DNA of 64,000 nt. Source: Mycteria americana. Lineage: Eukaryota > Chordata > Aves > Ciconiiformes > Ciconiidae. The position numbers and the translations under genes are program-made. Of this stretch, positions 53,301-61,869 are shown piece by piece. The stretch spans positions 2,544,501 to 2,608,500 of the forward strand of contig NC_134367.1 of the NCBI RefSeq assembly GCF_035582795.1. The letters are read 5' to 3'. Position 1 is the stretch's first letter. Each line of letters starts with the position of its first letter. The notes beneath the pieces are model-generated. The model did not search any database, had not been told where the DNA came from, and was given only the letters and a program-made list of their open reading frames with translations.

Positions 53301-56300
53301 TTCTGTTTGCAAATCAAGGTGTCAGCTTTGATTTCCAGGGCCCACCATCTACAGGGAGCACTACCATTTTCCTCAACCATTCAGTGGATTCTCCTGGAAA
53401 GAGATGAGGTCAGCAAAGGACTTTGGGCTTGAAGCTCTCAATTCTGTGTATGAATCTGAATGCCGCACAAGGGTCTCCCTTGACTGTGAAGTCTGCTCTT
53501 CTGCCCGCAGTATTACAACCATGACTTTCAAACACTCATTTCAGATTGTTTGCACAGGCCTTTTTAGAAGTCTGGTTTTGTGAAATGGTGAATGGCTACT
53601 GCTGGTAGAAAAAAGAAATTGGTTTAGATTCCTTAATATTGATAAAATTTGTTTATTTATCTAAGAAATAATCACACATATTAATTTTTTAAATATAGTT
53701 ATAATATCACACCAAACAGGCAAGTATTTCCTTAAAAGCCAGTAGCTGAAAGCAGGTGAAAAATCATAGCTTCAACTGCACAAAAAAATCCCATACAAAA
53801 AAGTAGTGCTCCCAATGCAACACCAGAGCTAAAACAACAGAGAAAATATAACTTGTCTTACCAGTCTCCCCTAGTGAATCAGATTAGCACTATGCCCTCC
53901 TCCAGTACCTTTCTTTGAAGACTGTGCTAGAGGCTAAGCCATGTCAACGTGAACTACATGTCTTCACAGGGCTATGACCTCTGATCTGCTGGGTCTACAG
54001 CATATGCTGTACTGCCAACCTACAGTCACAGGTACAATCCTAGATTATGCGGTTAAAGCACTGAAGGTAGCTATCACAAGCATCTATCCATGCCATGTCT
54101 GCTTCCTGGGGGACAGAAGAGTTTATATCTGCATAGTCTATCCTGTGGCTCACAGACGTAGCGGAGGGACTGACGATTAAATGGCCCAAGGAATTAGCGC
54201 GGCAACTTGGCCACTGGCAGGCAGTCTAATGTTAAAGCAAACGTTGCTTCCGCCTTGACTGTGCATAAAAGCTCACACATTCTTCACTGAGGCCAATCAT
54301 TTGACATGTTTTATACTGGCATTTTATTAAAGCAGAATGAAAATGCATACCCACTTCTCTCCATTAGCAAACATAGAGTAGATATTCAGAAATTATACTT
54401 AAGTGTGACCTGACACTAAATATATATTCTTGATACTCAAAATTTAGCATAATTCAATCTTGAAAAGGCAAAATCCACTTCTCTCTCTGCAGATGGAGTA
54501 CAGCTATGGTGAAAAGTTAACTTTTAGGCTTGCTCTGGGCTGGGATGCACTTCCCACAGCTACTATTCAAGCAAAGGTGGGCAACTGCAGCCAGCTGCAT
54601 TGTATTTTATGGTTATTTATTCTCAACAGACCCTCTTCAGTTTCACCAACCAGGAAAGACTTCTACCAGAAGAGACTGATGAAGAGATTTCCTCTACTGA
54701 ACTTAGAAGATCACTGTACAGTTAATTCCCTTGCTCACAGTCCCTCAGTGCCATTCTTAAGTAGTTGAGAAAGACCTTGCTCTGTTAAACATGCAGTGGA
54801 ATTCCATATCAACTTTGACAGAAGTTTACACTGTGCACCACCTTGCAGGACCAGACCTGTTACGTGAGATTTATTGTAATCTTTGACTCTCCACAGCATG
54901 TCCGTGAAAATGAAATGCCAATAATGCAATAAAAAATAATATTGAATCTGCCTGTGATAATGTACATAATGACCATGCCATATTAGATACGCATAATTTC
55001 AGCTGCTATTGCACTGAGAGGGCTTGCATTGATTTTTGTGGGTTAATGTAAAGAATATGTCTTAAAAGGCTTTTAGTGACATGTCTGAACCTGTGCTGTC
55101 AACTCCTGTTCTCCACTTCAGTGGCAACAGTGTCAATTCTAGCCTCAGTAGAGGGTGAGGCAAAATTTTCAATAGAAACCATCTGCCAGAAGACAGAAGT
55201 AAAGGGAACAATTAATGGTGCCAGACCGAACTCTCAAACAAACCCTTTAAAGCTCTTCAGTTATTTTCAGCAGCTATGAATACAGTTTTGCTGAACCTTT
55301 TGCTTGCACTTCCTACAGACTTGCTGAGGATTTCACAAGATACTCCTGTTGTTGCATCCAAGATCAATCCAACAGCCAGCTTTCACTGCACCCAGTTCCA
55401 GCTAATCTGTACATCCTGGGCCACGTCTAAGCTAAGCTAACTGCTTCATTTTCTGTTGTTAATAGAGATGGGCTGATTATTACAGATGTACCATAACTCT
55501 CTGCTGATTATAGATGTAACCTAGATGTAACTTAAAGTTTCAAGAAAACTTTAAGCCGTAATTCACACCAAAGAAGCAATCCCACTCTCTTCCCAGGACT
55601 GCTAATTCCCACCCGGGCTGCTATCTCCCCTACGTCAGCACTTAAATCCCAGTGCTGGCAGAAGGGAGAAGGAGGGAAGCATTGGGTGGGGGCCTAGTTT
55701 TGGTTAGGTGAGATGTCCTGTTTGCACCTTGAGAGAAGGAAATGCTTTCCAGGCTATTACTGTCTATATTAGACAAGATGCAAGAGGAAGAGGCACTTTT
55801 TCCATTTGTATGCCCAAATAATCTGTGTCTTGTCACCCTAAAAAAGTGGCTGATGAGAGCCTGGTCAACTGATGCCCATTTTTAGCAACTACAGAGGGAG
55901 TTCGAGAAGACTGGAAAAGTGCTAAGGTTTTACTATTATTCAAAAAGCTCTGGATATGTTTTTACATAAAGATATGCTGATTGACTGGATATTGTTTTTA
56001 AAACAAAACAGAGTGACTGTTTTCATACACTGTTAAAAGATGGGAATTTCATTATGACGGCTCACCATGATTCTATAGAGAAACAGGTCAGACAAACAAC
56101 TTCTCACTCCCTGAGGAAAAAATGCTGATTTGTCAAACACAATTTTGACTCTGTGCCACTCAAGATATTGTTATCATTACATATTGTCTGTCAAGCATCA
56201 AGTAGATGAAGAGCTGGTTGGCAGCTCACAAAAACCACTAGCCTTTACAGAATCACCATATTGTAGGAGCTCATACTGGTGTTCACAGGGATTAACACTG

Positions 56301-59300
56301 GGACAAAAACTATTCATTGTCTTCAACAACCATCTGGAAGCAAATATAAGATGATGATGATATCTGATATGCAGATGATATCTGGTAATGTTTGTGATGT
56401 GGTAAATAACAAGGAAAGGGCAAACTGAATGCAATTTCATATGGTACGCTATTCCTTTAAACTATGTGTTAGTATAAAATAATGCAAAGTGCAATGGACT
56501 GTATGCTAAAAAATGAGGCTCTCGGAGAGCATGCGGGACAAGCAACACTGTCAGCAGAGTGAATAGTCCAGGTTTCATCTCTTGTTAGCAAACAGAGTAG
56601 GTCCCTAGGGTTTCAGGTAGGCTCGCAGTACATTTTCCTGCACTTGTTAAAGCTGAAACTGTGCTGTCTAACTGCTACCACTTCTGCAGGCTGCAGTGAG
56701 TGAGTGCAGATCTGCTGCCCATGGTGCTCCTACCAGGCAGTTCATTCACACACCATTCCCTGTCACAGGGAGGTAATTTCCTTAAAAACAGTGACTTTAC
56801 CAGAAGTTTCCAGAGAAATGTTCCCCTGTGGAAAATGATGAAGCGTCGCCAGTCTAACCGGATAAACTGAATCACCATTTCATGTAAATGGAGAGAAAAC
56901 ACTCTCGGTTACCAAACTACTTCTTATAGTTCAAAGTTTCTCCTCACAGAAATATTCCATTCACATATTGCTAAATACCGCTGCTGCTCCTTCACTAGAA
57001 GGTGACGAAAGAGCACAACCCAGGCCAGTATGAGGCTGATGAGAAAAAGGGATTTAGAGACTCTGATACCTTGCGTGTAGCCAAATACAGCCATACTATT
57101 AAGGATGGTTTATCTATTGTAGTTGTTCAGCTCCTGAAATCAAGCTTTTAAATGAAGGATGCTCAGAAGCAAAGCTCTTTAGAAGATACTCACCTTGGGG
57201 AAAATTACTTACTGATCGTGAACCTGACACATTTTCTAAATTACGTTTAAATACCTCCTGCTAATATTGCTTTTAACTATTTTGACAACTTCTGAAGCAC
57301 ACAGTACTGCAAACTTCAAGCCATTCTTTGCACTAAGAATTTATGGATCTAGAGAGAATTAATTTACTGGAAATTACATCTACAGCACTATAAAGACTTT
57401 GCCCTTAGCAGAGCAGGGTGGAAAAGTTGGCAGCCAGTTAGCTATCATTTCTCCCAAGGAAGGATGTTTCAGAAGTGATATAGAAGCAGTCTGTGAACTG
57501 TCTGTAAAGACTCTTCAGTGAAATATGGATTTTAAAAAAAGTCACTAATGCTCTATTGTTTAACTCTGTTGAAAATTTTCTATTTAAGGTGAAGGAGAAT
57601 TTCCCAGCTGGTGAGTAAATTAACATCAAATCACAGATAGGAAAGAATTTTAGTTGTCTTTCCCTAGTCACTATCGATACCTGTCCACTTATCAGGGTGG
57701 TATGTCTTCTCAATGCCCATTAAAAATCTAGCCAATTACTAACAGGGGTACTTTGTACAGCTTCCATACTAAACCTGATCCCAGCTGAAACAAGCCTCTC
57801 AATTTTTTTTGAGCAAAGACACTTCCCCCTATAGAAGACTAACAAAGTCAGGGGCTGTACCTGAGGGTGTGTTGTAAGTAGAGAAGATCCTGAAACATAG
57901 GAAACCTTTTCATAGTGCGACTGGATAATCCAATTGGAACTTCCAAGAGCGTAGCCTGAGCTGAGAGGGGTGACCTGCACAGCACCAAACAGCTCCTGAA
58001 ACACACAGTAAGAGACATTAACTTGAGCGAGCCCCCGAGAGAAGTCAGAACAGGTAATTTTATCATCAGTGATATCAATTTTAAAAGTAGTTCTGCTATT
58101 CAAAGCCTATATAAAGCTGGTTTACTGAGCTTTATGTGTGCTGTCTTTATTTACCAATGTCTAACAGGACACATGCTAAGAAACCTAACCCTAAGAAAAG
58201 TTTTTCCTGAGGTAGGGCCTTCATAAAGTCTCTCTTCTGTGTGAATTCTATGGTGTCTAAGGCAGTTCACACTGAACCATAACTCTAAATGGAGGAATCA
58301 ACCGGGGTGTTGATCTTCCGCCTGCCTTTGCTGTATTGAAGAAGCTTGTAGGAGCTTTACATCTTTGAAGACTCTGTACTCCCTCAGTCAAATTTTATTG
58401 ATATGGGCCAGCAGGAGAGAAGAAAGGACAAGTAGTTCTGTACTGATATAAAACTCTGGGTTACACATTTTGCTGTGGAAAACATAAACTTAACTTCAGA
58501 TTCACTCACTTTCTAACTTAATTTCTTTTTAAATGCTATCTGCTGGTGATTTAGAAACAACACCCTGCAAGCTTAATTCAAATTTCAGTTTCAGCTCTCA
58601 GCATAAGCAACCTGACAGTTGTCTCCTTTCCAGGTGTCATTATAAAGTGTATTGCTTTATCTGTACACAGTAATGTGTTCTACTTGTTTTGAGAAAGGAA
58701 AATAAGCCTCCATGTATACCTCGCTAATGTGATCTACTTTCTGGTTACTGAATAATAGAACAAGCATCTGATTCATGCAATACTAACGATTTTTCTAGTA
58801 TCTCAATACGTATTTGGATGCATTGCAAAACAAAACAGGGTCTCCATCCCTCAGAGTGTGTAAATCAAGGCTCTAGATTCTGCTGATATGCAGACATGTA
58901 AAGTGGACAACAAACCATTCTTGATGCTGTCACGTTTTGGGTTAACTGGCTAATTAGGGTCTGATTATTTTAAAAGTTTGCTTTGGGAAGAGATAAAATA
59001 TGCTCTAGAAATGTCTCTTTTTTCCTGGTAACTATAAAAGAATGATTGGCTCAGATGCACAGATCTAAAATTAGGCGAGATGCATCCATACTGTGAGGAT
59101 AGTGGAAAATGAACAGTAACCACCCACGGATACCAAGGAAGTCCAAATGCCCTCAACCTGTCCAGTTGCTAGACAAAGCTGCAGCTGTTACTTATGTCAG
59201 CAGCCATGTTAGCGGTGGCTTGGGGTCTTTTTTCACCATCTGTAATGCAGCACCACACAAACCCAAATCCACCCAATTTAGTACACAGCAGTACTGGTTA

Positions 59301-60187
59301 CTGTTTCAAACTGTCTTATACATGAACAGTAGTCTCCAAACTTCAGTGGCCCATTGCTTAAGAAAAGGGAGCAAATAAAAAGCTTTGGGTACACAACTTA
59401 CTTTAAGCCATCTTTTTATTTCTGAGGGCCCTGAGCAGCACTAGCAGGTATCGTGGCCCTCATGCTGCCTACAAGCTGTAAGGGAACAGTGTATCTGCAG
59501 ACTACTGAATTGTTGGTTCAGTTCATTCTAGAAACTACACTGGATTATAGTCAACGGCAGTATAGACAACAAATGTGAGCTGGGAACCCTGGGAAAGGAG
59601 TTTTTGAAGTTCAGGTTGAACCATTAGGTTTTGTTTACAATCCCTAATTTGCTGTATAAAAGAAAGTGGAGGCTAAAGCACTCAAAAGATTCCCAGAAGT
59701 GAGATACAGTAACTCAGAAGGGGATGTGGCTTACAAACAGAGAGGATACATTCATTTGGTACATCCTCCCAGCTCTCAGTGGGCCAGCCATCAACTCCGA
59801 ATTTGAAGGTACGCCGCCTTAAAATTGGCCTCCCCAAGGAAGAGGAGAAACAAATGGATGCTCCCTGATTTCACCAAACAAGAACCCTTCCTGGGAGGCA
59901 GACTGAGGGACATTCACTATAAACTTGTCTTGCTTTCCTAGGCTAGGGTAACTAGATCTTACACAGGATCTAGATGGAAAATAGAAAAGGAAGGGCATTG
60001 CCAGAGAAAAGCTGGGAAACAAGAAGTTGTTACTGTTGACCTGAGGATAGCTTTACAGGTACTCACAATTTTCTGAGAATACCCCACCAGCTGGATCTTA
60101 CTGAGCGCAGCATTCACTTCTGGCATGGTGTAGCACTTCCTCCACATAGACACCTCCACTGCGTCCTTCAGAGGGGCGGGCAGCAAT
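11178..60187 (-). CDS. INTS9: Integrator complex subunit 9, 3' three-quarters (11 coding exons)
   Basis: INTS9 is the inactive metallo-beta-lactamase/beta-CASP partner of the INTS11 endonuclease. With INTS4 they form the nuclear Integrator cleavage module, which processes snRNA 3' ends and cuts nascent RNA near promoters. Exons, 5' to 3': 60187-60067, 57995-57861, 52912-52801, 46967-46787, 44302-44242, 35196-35025, 29638-29514, 28059-27892, 14848-14750, 12457-12320, 11354-11178. All junctions are GT-AG and all phases fit, giving 495 residues and a TAG stop. Adding the 163 residues expected upstream gives 658, the human length as I remember it. Recognisable stretches include [44 protein letters not shown] and HIICDND. 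No frameshift or premature stop is present, so this is a live gene and not a retrocopy. The start codon, first residues and promoter lie beyond base 64000. Confidence 0.97.
11355..12319 (-). other. INTS9 intron (965 bp)
   Basis: The shortest intron in the window, phase 0, GTAATA...CTAG. It contains a MIR-like piece at about 11540-11625 and otherwise unique-looking sequence. Confidence 0.9.
11540..11625 (+). repeat. MIR-like SINE core fragment
   Basis: CCTCATTATACAGATGGATA followed by GGGAGGCTAAAGCCA resembles the MIR core (CCCATTTTACAGATGGGGAA, then GAGAGGTTAAGTGACTTGCC). It is antisense to INTS9. By-eye match only. Confidence 0.5.
12320..12457 (-). CDS. INTS9: INTS9 coding exon, residues about 555-600, proline/basic linker
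   Basis: A 138-bp exon of 46 codons, phase 0 on both sides. It starts [20 protein letters not shown] and ends [12 protein letters not shown]. The acceptor is tccattag and the donor GTAATA. KKRKR followed by VSDD looks like a monopartite nuclear localisation signal; this is inference from the motif. The proline-rich start differs most from human (PPPRPAQPTSG there, from memory). The end, [13 protein letters not shown], begins the INTS11-binding C-terminal domain. Confidence 0.96.
12458..14749 (-). other. INTS9 intron (2292 bp)
   Basis: Phase 0, GTACAG...TTAG. I see no repeat or coding region I can name. The small open frames near 13347-13728 overlap each other on both strands. Confidence 0.9.
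14750..14848 (-). CDS. INTS9: INTS9 coding exon, residues about 522-554
   Basis: A 99-bp exon of 33 codons, phase 0 on both sides: [20 protein letters not shown], then [13 protein letters not shown]. The acceptor is ttgctttag and the donor GTACAG. It encodes the first part of the C-terminal region, upstream of the INTS11-binding segment. It is isolated between a 13.0-kb and a 2.3-kb intron, but its sequence is almost that of human INTS9 as I remember it, with two conservative changes. Confidence 0.96.
19230..20250 (+). mobile_element. decayed CR1/L3-like LINE (RT and 3' part)
   Basis: Around 19440-19490 the translated sequence resembles the RT stretch [15 protein letters not shown], seen as [12 protein letters not shown] followed by NDLSTE after a frame shift. 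Near 19618 KFNSMKCKA corresponds to the MRFNKAKC region of CR1. From 19960 the piece reading LACLAWQKE and GWKLG matches the CR1 C-terminal and 3' UTR order. The order of blocks matches the CR1 at 3634-6183, but identity is low. It is antisense to INTS9. Boundaries are approximate. Confidence 0.7.
21398..21942 (+). mobile_element. solo LTR of an ERVL-like endogenous retrovirus
   Basis: A 545-bp element starting TGTCCCGGTTTCAGCTGGGA and ending GGGGTTAAACCATGACA, so it has the TG...CA termini of an LTR. It is flanked by GTCTG (21393-21397) and GCCTG (21943-21947), a 5-bp target duplication with one mismatch. ATTAAA near 21809 is a likely poly(A) signal, and (ATT)n lies just before it. No internal retroviral sequence is attached, so it is a solo LTR from recombination. 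I know this CCGGTTTCAGCTGGGATAG type from many bird genomes; the exact subfamily name needs a repeat library. Its orientation is antisense to INTS9. Confidence 0.9.
22460..23500. other. purine-rich intronic block of unknown origin
   Basis: About 1 kb in which the plus strand is rich in A and G (many AGGAAG, GGGAGG and GAAGACA words) with few pyrimidine runs. No open frame looks like a known protein. It could be an unrecognised old transposon or merely biased sequence. Confidence 0.3.
27530..27620 (-). repeat. MIR-like SINE core fragment
   Basis: TTTAAACTGGAGATGACTGG then CTTGCCTCACAGGTGG on the plus strand resembles the reverse of the MIR core (CTGTAAAATGGGGATAAT, then TACCTCACAGGG). Confidence 0.5.
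27892..28059 (-). CDS. INTS9: INTS9 coding exon, residues about 466-521, dead motif C
   Basis: A 168-bp exon of 56 whole codons, phase 0 on both sides. It starts [20 protein letters not shown] and ends [11 protein letters not shown]. The acceptor is cttttccag and the donor [14 protein letters not shown] stands where active enzymes have motif C, a His in a VHGE-like loop. After it come a proline-rich stretch (QPPP and [11 protein letters not shown]) and the start of the linker to the C-terminal domain. Reading past the donor gives only intron sequence. Confidence 0.96.
28060..29513 (-). other. INTS9 intron (1454 bp)
   Basis: Phase 0, GTAATG...CCAG. No repeat I can name. The second half (28560-29110) is purine-rich on the plus strand, like the block at 22460-23500. 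Confidence 0.9.
29514..29638 (-). CDS. INTS9: INTS9 coding exon, residues about 424-465, dead motif B
   Basis: A 125-bp exon that completes Glu424 (G|AA) and adds 41 codons, [20 protein letters not shown] then [20 protein letters not shown] and Q. The acceptor is tcttttcag and the donor GTAATG (phase 0). The chain returns here to the metallo-beta-lactamase fold. In active relatives the matching place is beta-CASP motif B, SAHxD, with a catalytic His. Here it reads PIDTRL with no His, which is the pseudo-enzyme signature of INTS9. Confidence 0.96.
30113..30151. repeat. (TA)n microsatellite with T10 run
   Basis: Alternating TATATA interrupted by one C, then ten T. Simple sequence; a similar shorter TA run lies at 37626-37640. 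Confidence 0.9.
31080..32420 (+). mobile_element. decayed CR1/L3-like LINE
   Basis: Near 31149-31180 the plus strand encodes [12 protein letters not shown], the counterpart of SDHEMIEF in the CR1 endonuclease. About 1.2 kb further, 32318-32385 gives FNQ, NLFN and then VTFADDTS, the counterpart of the RT FADD region. The distance between the two blocks is close to that in the young CR1 at 3634 (about 1.35 kb). Between them no frame stays open. It is antisense to INTS9. Confidence 0.7.
35025..35196 (-). CDS. INTS9: INTS9 coding exon, residues about 367-424
   Basis: A 172-bp exon of 57 codons plus the first base of Glu424. It runs from [20 protein letters not shown] through [20 protein letters not shown] to SSLNTVIFT. 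The acceptor is ttatttcag and the donor GTAAGT (phase 1). It forms the end of the beta-CASP domain. [11 protein letters not shown] takes the place of the SPGMMQSG-type loop of CPSF73 and INTS11. Confidence 0.96.
38725..38738. repeat. (TG)n microsatellite
   Basis: Seven TG units in unique-looking intronic sequence. A second, imperfect TG run lies at 17872-17892. Confidence 0.85.
39348..39396 (+). repeat. 20-bp direct repeat, 29-bp period
   Basis: CCTGTTGAAATGCCTGGGGA occurs at 39348-39367 and again, identically, at 39377-39396. It is a local duplication, since the outer flanks differ. Confidence 0.9.
41815..41885 (-). repeat. MIR-like SINE core fragment
   Basis: TTATGACCTTAAGAAAAGCA then GCAGCCTCAGTCTTCCTTTG on the plus strand follows the reverse MIR pattern (GTGACCTTGGGCAAGTCACT, then GCCTCAGTTTCC). 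Confidence 0.5.
43591..43640 (+). repeat. imperfect tandem duplication, 27-bp period
   Basis: TGTTGCAGGGAAGATCCCC at 43591 recurs as TGTTGCAGGGAGATCCCC at 43618 with one base missing. Confidence 0.85.
44242..44302 (-). CDS. INTS9: INTS9 coding exon, residues about 346-366
   Basis: A short 61-bp exon: one base completing Trp346, then 20 codons, [20 protein letters not shown]. The acceptor is tttaaag (its polypyrimidine tract is interrupted by a few purines) and the donor is GTAAGT (phase 0). It belongs to the beta-CASP domain. Because of its length it is easy for gene predictors to miss, but the phases on both sides require it. Confidence 0.94.
44303..46786 (-). other. INTS9 intron (2484 bp)
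   Basis: Phase 2, GTAGGT...AAAG. About a quarter of it is the CR1 copy at 45811-46425; the rest is unique-looking. Confidence 0.9.
45811..46425 (-). mobile_element. CR1 LINE 3' fragment, sense to INTS9
   Basis: The plus strand starts CAGAATCACAGAATGGTTGA, the reverse of the (ATTCTGTG) tail. It continues GGTTGGAAGGGAGCTCTTGA, CCATCTAGCCCAACCCCCTG, CTGTTCCAGTGTTTGACCAC and, at 46276, CCCTCTCCATGCTCCAGCCT. This is the 3' UTR and the C-terminal part of ORF2 of an avian CR1 on the minus strand. Minus-strand open frames at 46101-46520 are broken ORF2 remnants ([31 protein letters not shown]). It is moderately diverged. Confidence 0.92.
46787..46967 (-). CDS. INTS9: INTS9 coding exon, residues about 286-346, beta-CASP core
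   Basis: A 181-bp exon from the second base of Ala286 (G|CT) to the second base of Trp346 (TG|G). It encodes [20 protein letters not shown], then [20 protein letters not shown] and ends [11 protein letters not shown]. The acceptor is tcccttag and the donor GTAGGT (phase 2). The [13 protein letters not shown] segment is the beta-CASP core strand and loop that in active members reads GG..LIPVFA.GR. The nucleic-acid-contacting Arg of that motif is not present here. Confidence 0.95.
48245..48440 (+). repeat. MIR-like SINE
   Basis: AATACTTTACATTTGTGTAG then ACCTGAGATGTTACAAAA and CTATCCCATCTGTAAACAGG follow the order of the MIR/CORE-SINE consensus (ACTTT.CAT..ATAG.ACCTT, ATCTCAAAGCACTTTACA, CCCATTTTACAGATG). 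Confidence 0.5.
48980..49100 (-). repeat. tRNA-related SINE head (MIR-like)
   Basis: Read on the minus strand, GGTCCCTGGCCTAGTGGGTA then GGGCAGCTGCCTGGAAGAG matches the tRNA-derived head of CORE-SINEs, in which GGCCTAGTGGTTAGGGCA contains the pol III A-box region. It overlaps the 3' end of a 182-codon open frame. Confidence 0.5.
49201..49237 (+). repeat. short direct repeat, 23-bp period
   Basis: CACGGCTATCCCAC occurs at 49201-49214 and 49224-49237. Confidence 0.85.
49743..49789. repeat. imperfect (CA)n microsatellite
   Basis: A run of CA with CG and other interruptions, following a TATATAAA-like stretch at 49737. Confidence 0.85.
50990..51480 (+). mobile_element. decayed CR1/L3-like LINE 3' end
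   Basis: AGGTCCAGAAGGGACAGAGA (51008) and TTCAAGGGGAGGTTGAACAA, AGTTCCTGGAAGAGAAATCC (51209-51245) match the C-terminal coding and 3' UTR order of CR1/L3 elements. The last part, CATCTGCTCATGGCCCCTGT with TTGGTATAACCCATGATTAC, matches the conserved 3' end (GGACCTTTGGTCTGACCCA in its relatives). It is antisense to INTS9. Confidence 0.75.
51870..51960 (-). repeat. MIR-like SINE core fragment
   Basis: Read on the minus strand it gives GGTCCCCATTACACACCTGG, then GAGAAAGTTGAGCTGTAGTA and TTACCCAAGGTTGCAGAATA. This follows MIR: CCCCATTTTACAGATGGGGA, AACTGAGGC, then CTTGCCCAAGGT. Confidence 0.65.
52801..52912 (-). CDS. INTS9: INTS9 coding exon, residues about 249-286
   Basis: A 112-bp exon of 37 codons plus the first base of an Ala codon. 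It runs from [20 protein letters not shown] to [10 protein letters not shown]. The acceptor is gtttcag and the donor GTAGGT (phase 1). It covers the transition into the beta-CASP domain. The [10 protein letters not shown] stretch aligns in position with the core strand that holds the metal-binding acidic residue in active CPSF73/INTS11-type enzymes. Confidence 0.95.
52913..57860 (-). other. INTS9 intron (4948 bp)
   Basis: Phase 0, GTACAG...TCAG. It contains a decayed LINE at about 55860-56540. The rest is unique-looking AT-rich sequence with no gene. Confidence 0.9.
55860..56540 (+). mobile_element. decayed CR1/L3-like LINE (RT region)
   Basis: At 55896-55955 the plus strand encodes [18 protein letters not shown], the counterpart of the CR1 RT stretch EVPADWRLANVTPIFKK. 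About 330 bp further, GGATTAACACTGGGACA (56289) corresponds to the GSVLGP region, and ATATGCAGATGATATC (56368) to the Y/FADD catalytic motif. No frame remains open between them. It is antisense to INTS9. Confidence 0.75.
57861..57995 (-). CDS. INTS9: INTS9 coding exon, residues about 204-248
   Basis: A 135-bp exon of 45 whole codons, from [20 protein letters not shown] to SLLTTHPQ. The acceptor is tgtttcag and the donor GTACAG. Both flanking introns are phase 0, so the exon is frame-neutral. It encodes the strand-rich part of the metallo-beta-lactamase lobe just before the beta-CASP insert. In active relatives the [10 protein letters not shown] stretch corresponds to the region of the hydrolase metal-site His motif (AGHxLG type). 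INTS9 has no His there, consistent with loss of catalysis. Confidence 0.95.
57996..60066 (-). other. INTS9 intron (2071 bp)
   Basis: Phase 0, GTGAGT...TCAG. No repeat or coding region I can name. Confidence 0.9.
60067..60187 (-). CDS. INTS9: INTS9 coding exon, residues about 163-203
   Basis: This 121-bp exon is the most upstream one in the window. It starts with the last base of a split Arg codon (AG|A expected) after the acceptor ctttgcag and ends in phase 0 before the donor GTGAGT. It encodes 40 further residues, from [15 protein letters not shown] to [11 protein letters not shown]. This belongs to the N-terminal metallo-beta-lactamase lobe of INTS9. Compared with human as I remember it, there are about five conservative changes. 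The intron upstream enters in phase 2, so the previous exon lies beyond 64000. Confidence 0.95.
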
Positions 60188-61869
60188 CTGCAAAGATCAA
60201 CAGGGCGTGGGCATTTTCAGAACTTCCTGATGGACCACCAGCTTTTATTCCCATTTATATTCTCCAGATCTTAGATTTTTCTCTTTTTTCTTTTTACTTT
60301 CAATATGCCTTGTGCTTCAAAGTGAGGAGCAAGACTTTCTGCCTGTTGAGGAGCAGAACCACACTGCCCATTTTGCCTCACCCCAAAGACTGCTCTCCTT
60401 CAGCTCTCTTTGTTGTTCCTATTCAGCCCTTTCACTGAAGAAGTAGCTGTGAGGAAGGTGTTACAGCAACTCTTGTGGTATTTTCACCACTGATGAAAGA
60501 TGTTGGCCGATCTGACATGTCAACCTGAAATGCACGACTAGAATAGGTCAAGGTGACTGGGATCTCGGATCAGTGCCTATTTTGCATATCCTAAGAATTT
60601 GAAAACAAAAGTAAGCCACAATCTTGTGATTAAAACACAAGTTCCAGACCATGAACAAAGGCTGGCTCTTTTCTCATTTTTGTCACCATTTTCTTGTAAG
60701 AGCACATGCCCCTGCACCTCAGTATCTTTGCCTTCAACTCAGATACCCCACTTACCTTCCAAGCGTACTGGCAAGGAGACATTAGCTGACACTGCAGAGC
60801 TTTTTGAAATCTCCTACACGGAAGTATTTAAGATGTTTTACACCAAAGTAAAATCCATCCATTCTGCTCTTCACAGACATTGCAAGTTAGCTGGACAGCG
60901 TTGTCAAGGGAAGAAGTGAACTGTAATGTCACAGGCTGTAAGAGAGATGGCTAACTTCTGGGAGATAAATCTTCCTTAGCAACATGAACTGAGGCAGGAA
61001 GCAGCACAGCTGCCAAATGCATAAGAAGAATAGGATTTTTTTTTTGTATATTAAACCAATGCTAAATCAAAGGCTAATTCAAACCAATTTCCAAAGATTT
61101 ATGGAAATTGGTCAAGTTTCTTTGATCAATTTGTTTAAAGGAATTTAATTTATTGTTATATCTACTAGGTCAGTGAACTCCTCCATAATTTAAGATACTG
61201 AAGAAAGGATTAAGGGCAGCTATTGCCAAGACCGCTGTACAGGTCTAGTGCGATAACTGTAATTCCAGCACATGCTGGCTGAAAGCATACTGCGCTTAAG
61301 GAAACAAACAAAGTGTTCAAGGTCTTTTTTGGGAAGTCATAAGCAACAAAAGGACAAGCAACGTGGATAGTTGTCCACCACTGCACTGAAGCAAATTGCC
61401 TGTAAAAGCCTTTAACCTACCATAAGAAGCATTTAGTGTTGGATGCTTTCAGGAGCTTCTCTTCTGGGAAGAGGAGAATGTATCTCCAGGTAATGGAGAA
61501 AAGTGGGGAATTGTCCTTGGTGATTGAAGTAAGCTTCTATTAGCCTTGACTCTGTGGCTGCACTGTAAATATACTCTGATCCCTAACAGAGACCAGTGGC
61601 ACCAGTCTCCACTGGTTGCATTCTTTGCTGAGTGGCACACAGAGACAATGAGGACTGCTGGTTCCTCAGATGTGCCCCTGCTGGCATTCAACCTGTCACC
61701 CACGCTTTTAAAATTTGTACAGAAATTTACTAGAGGGTATTTTAAAGTCTGGAGTGAATCTACTAACACTATGGCAACACCCTATTGTGGATCACCTCGT
61801 AACAACCAGACGTATGTGGGCAGATGCCAGGACAGCCAACCTACAGCCACAAACAGGAAGGTATCGCAA

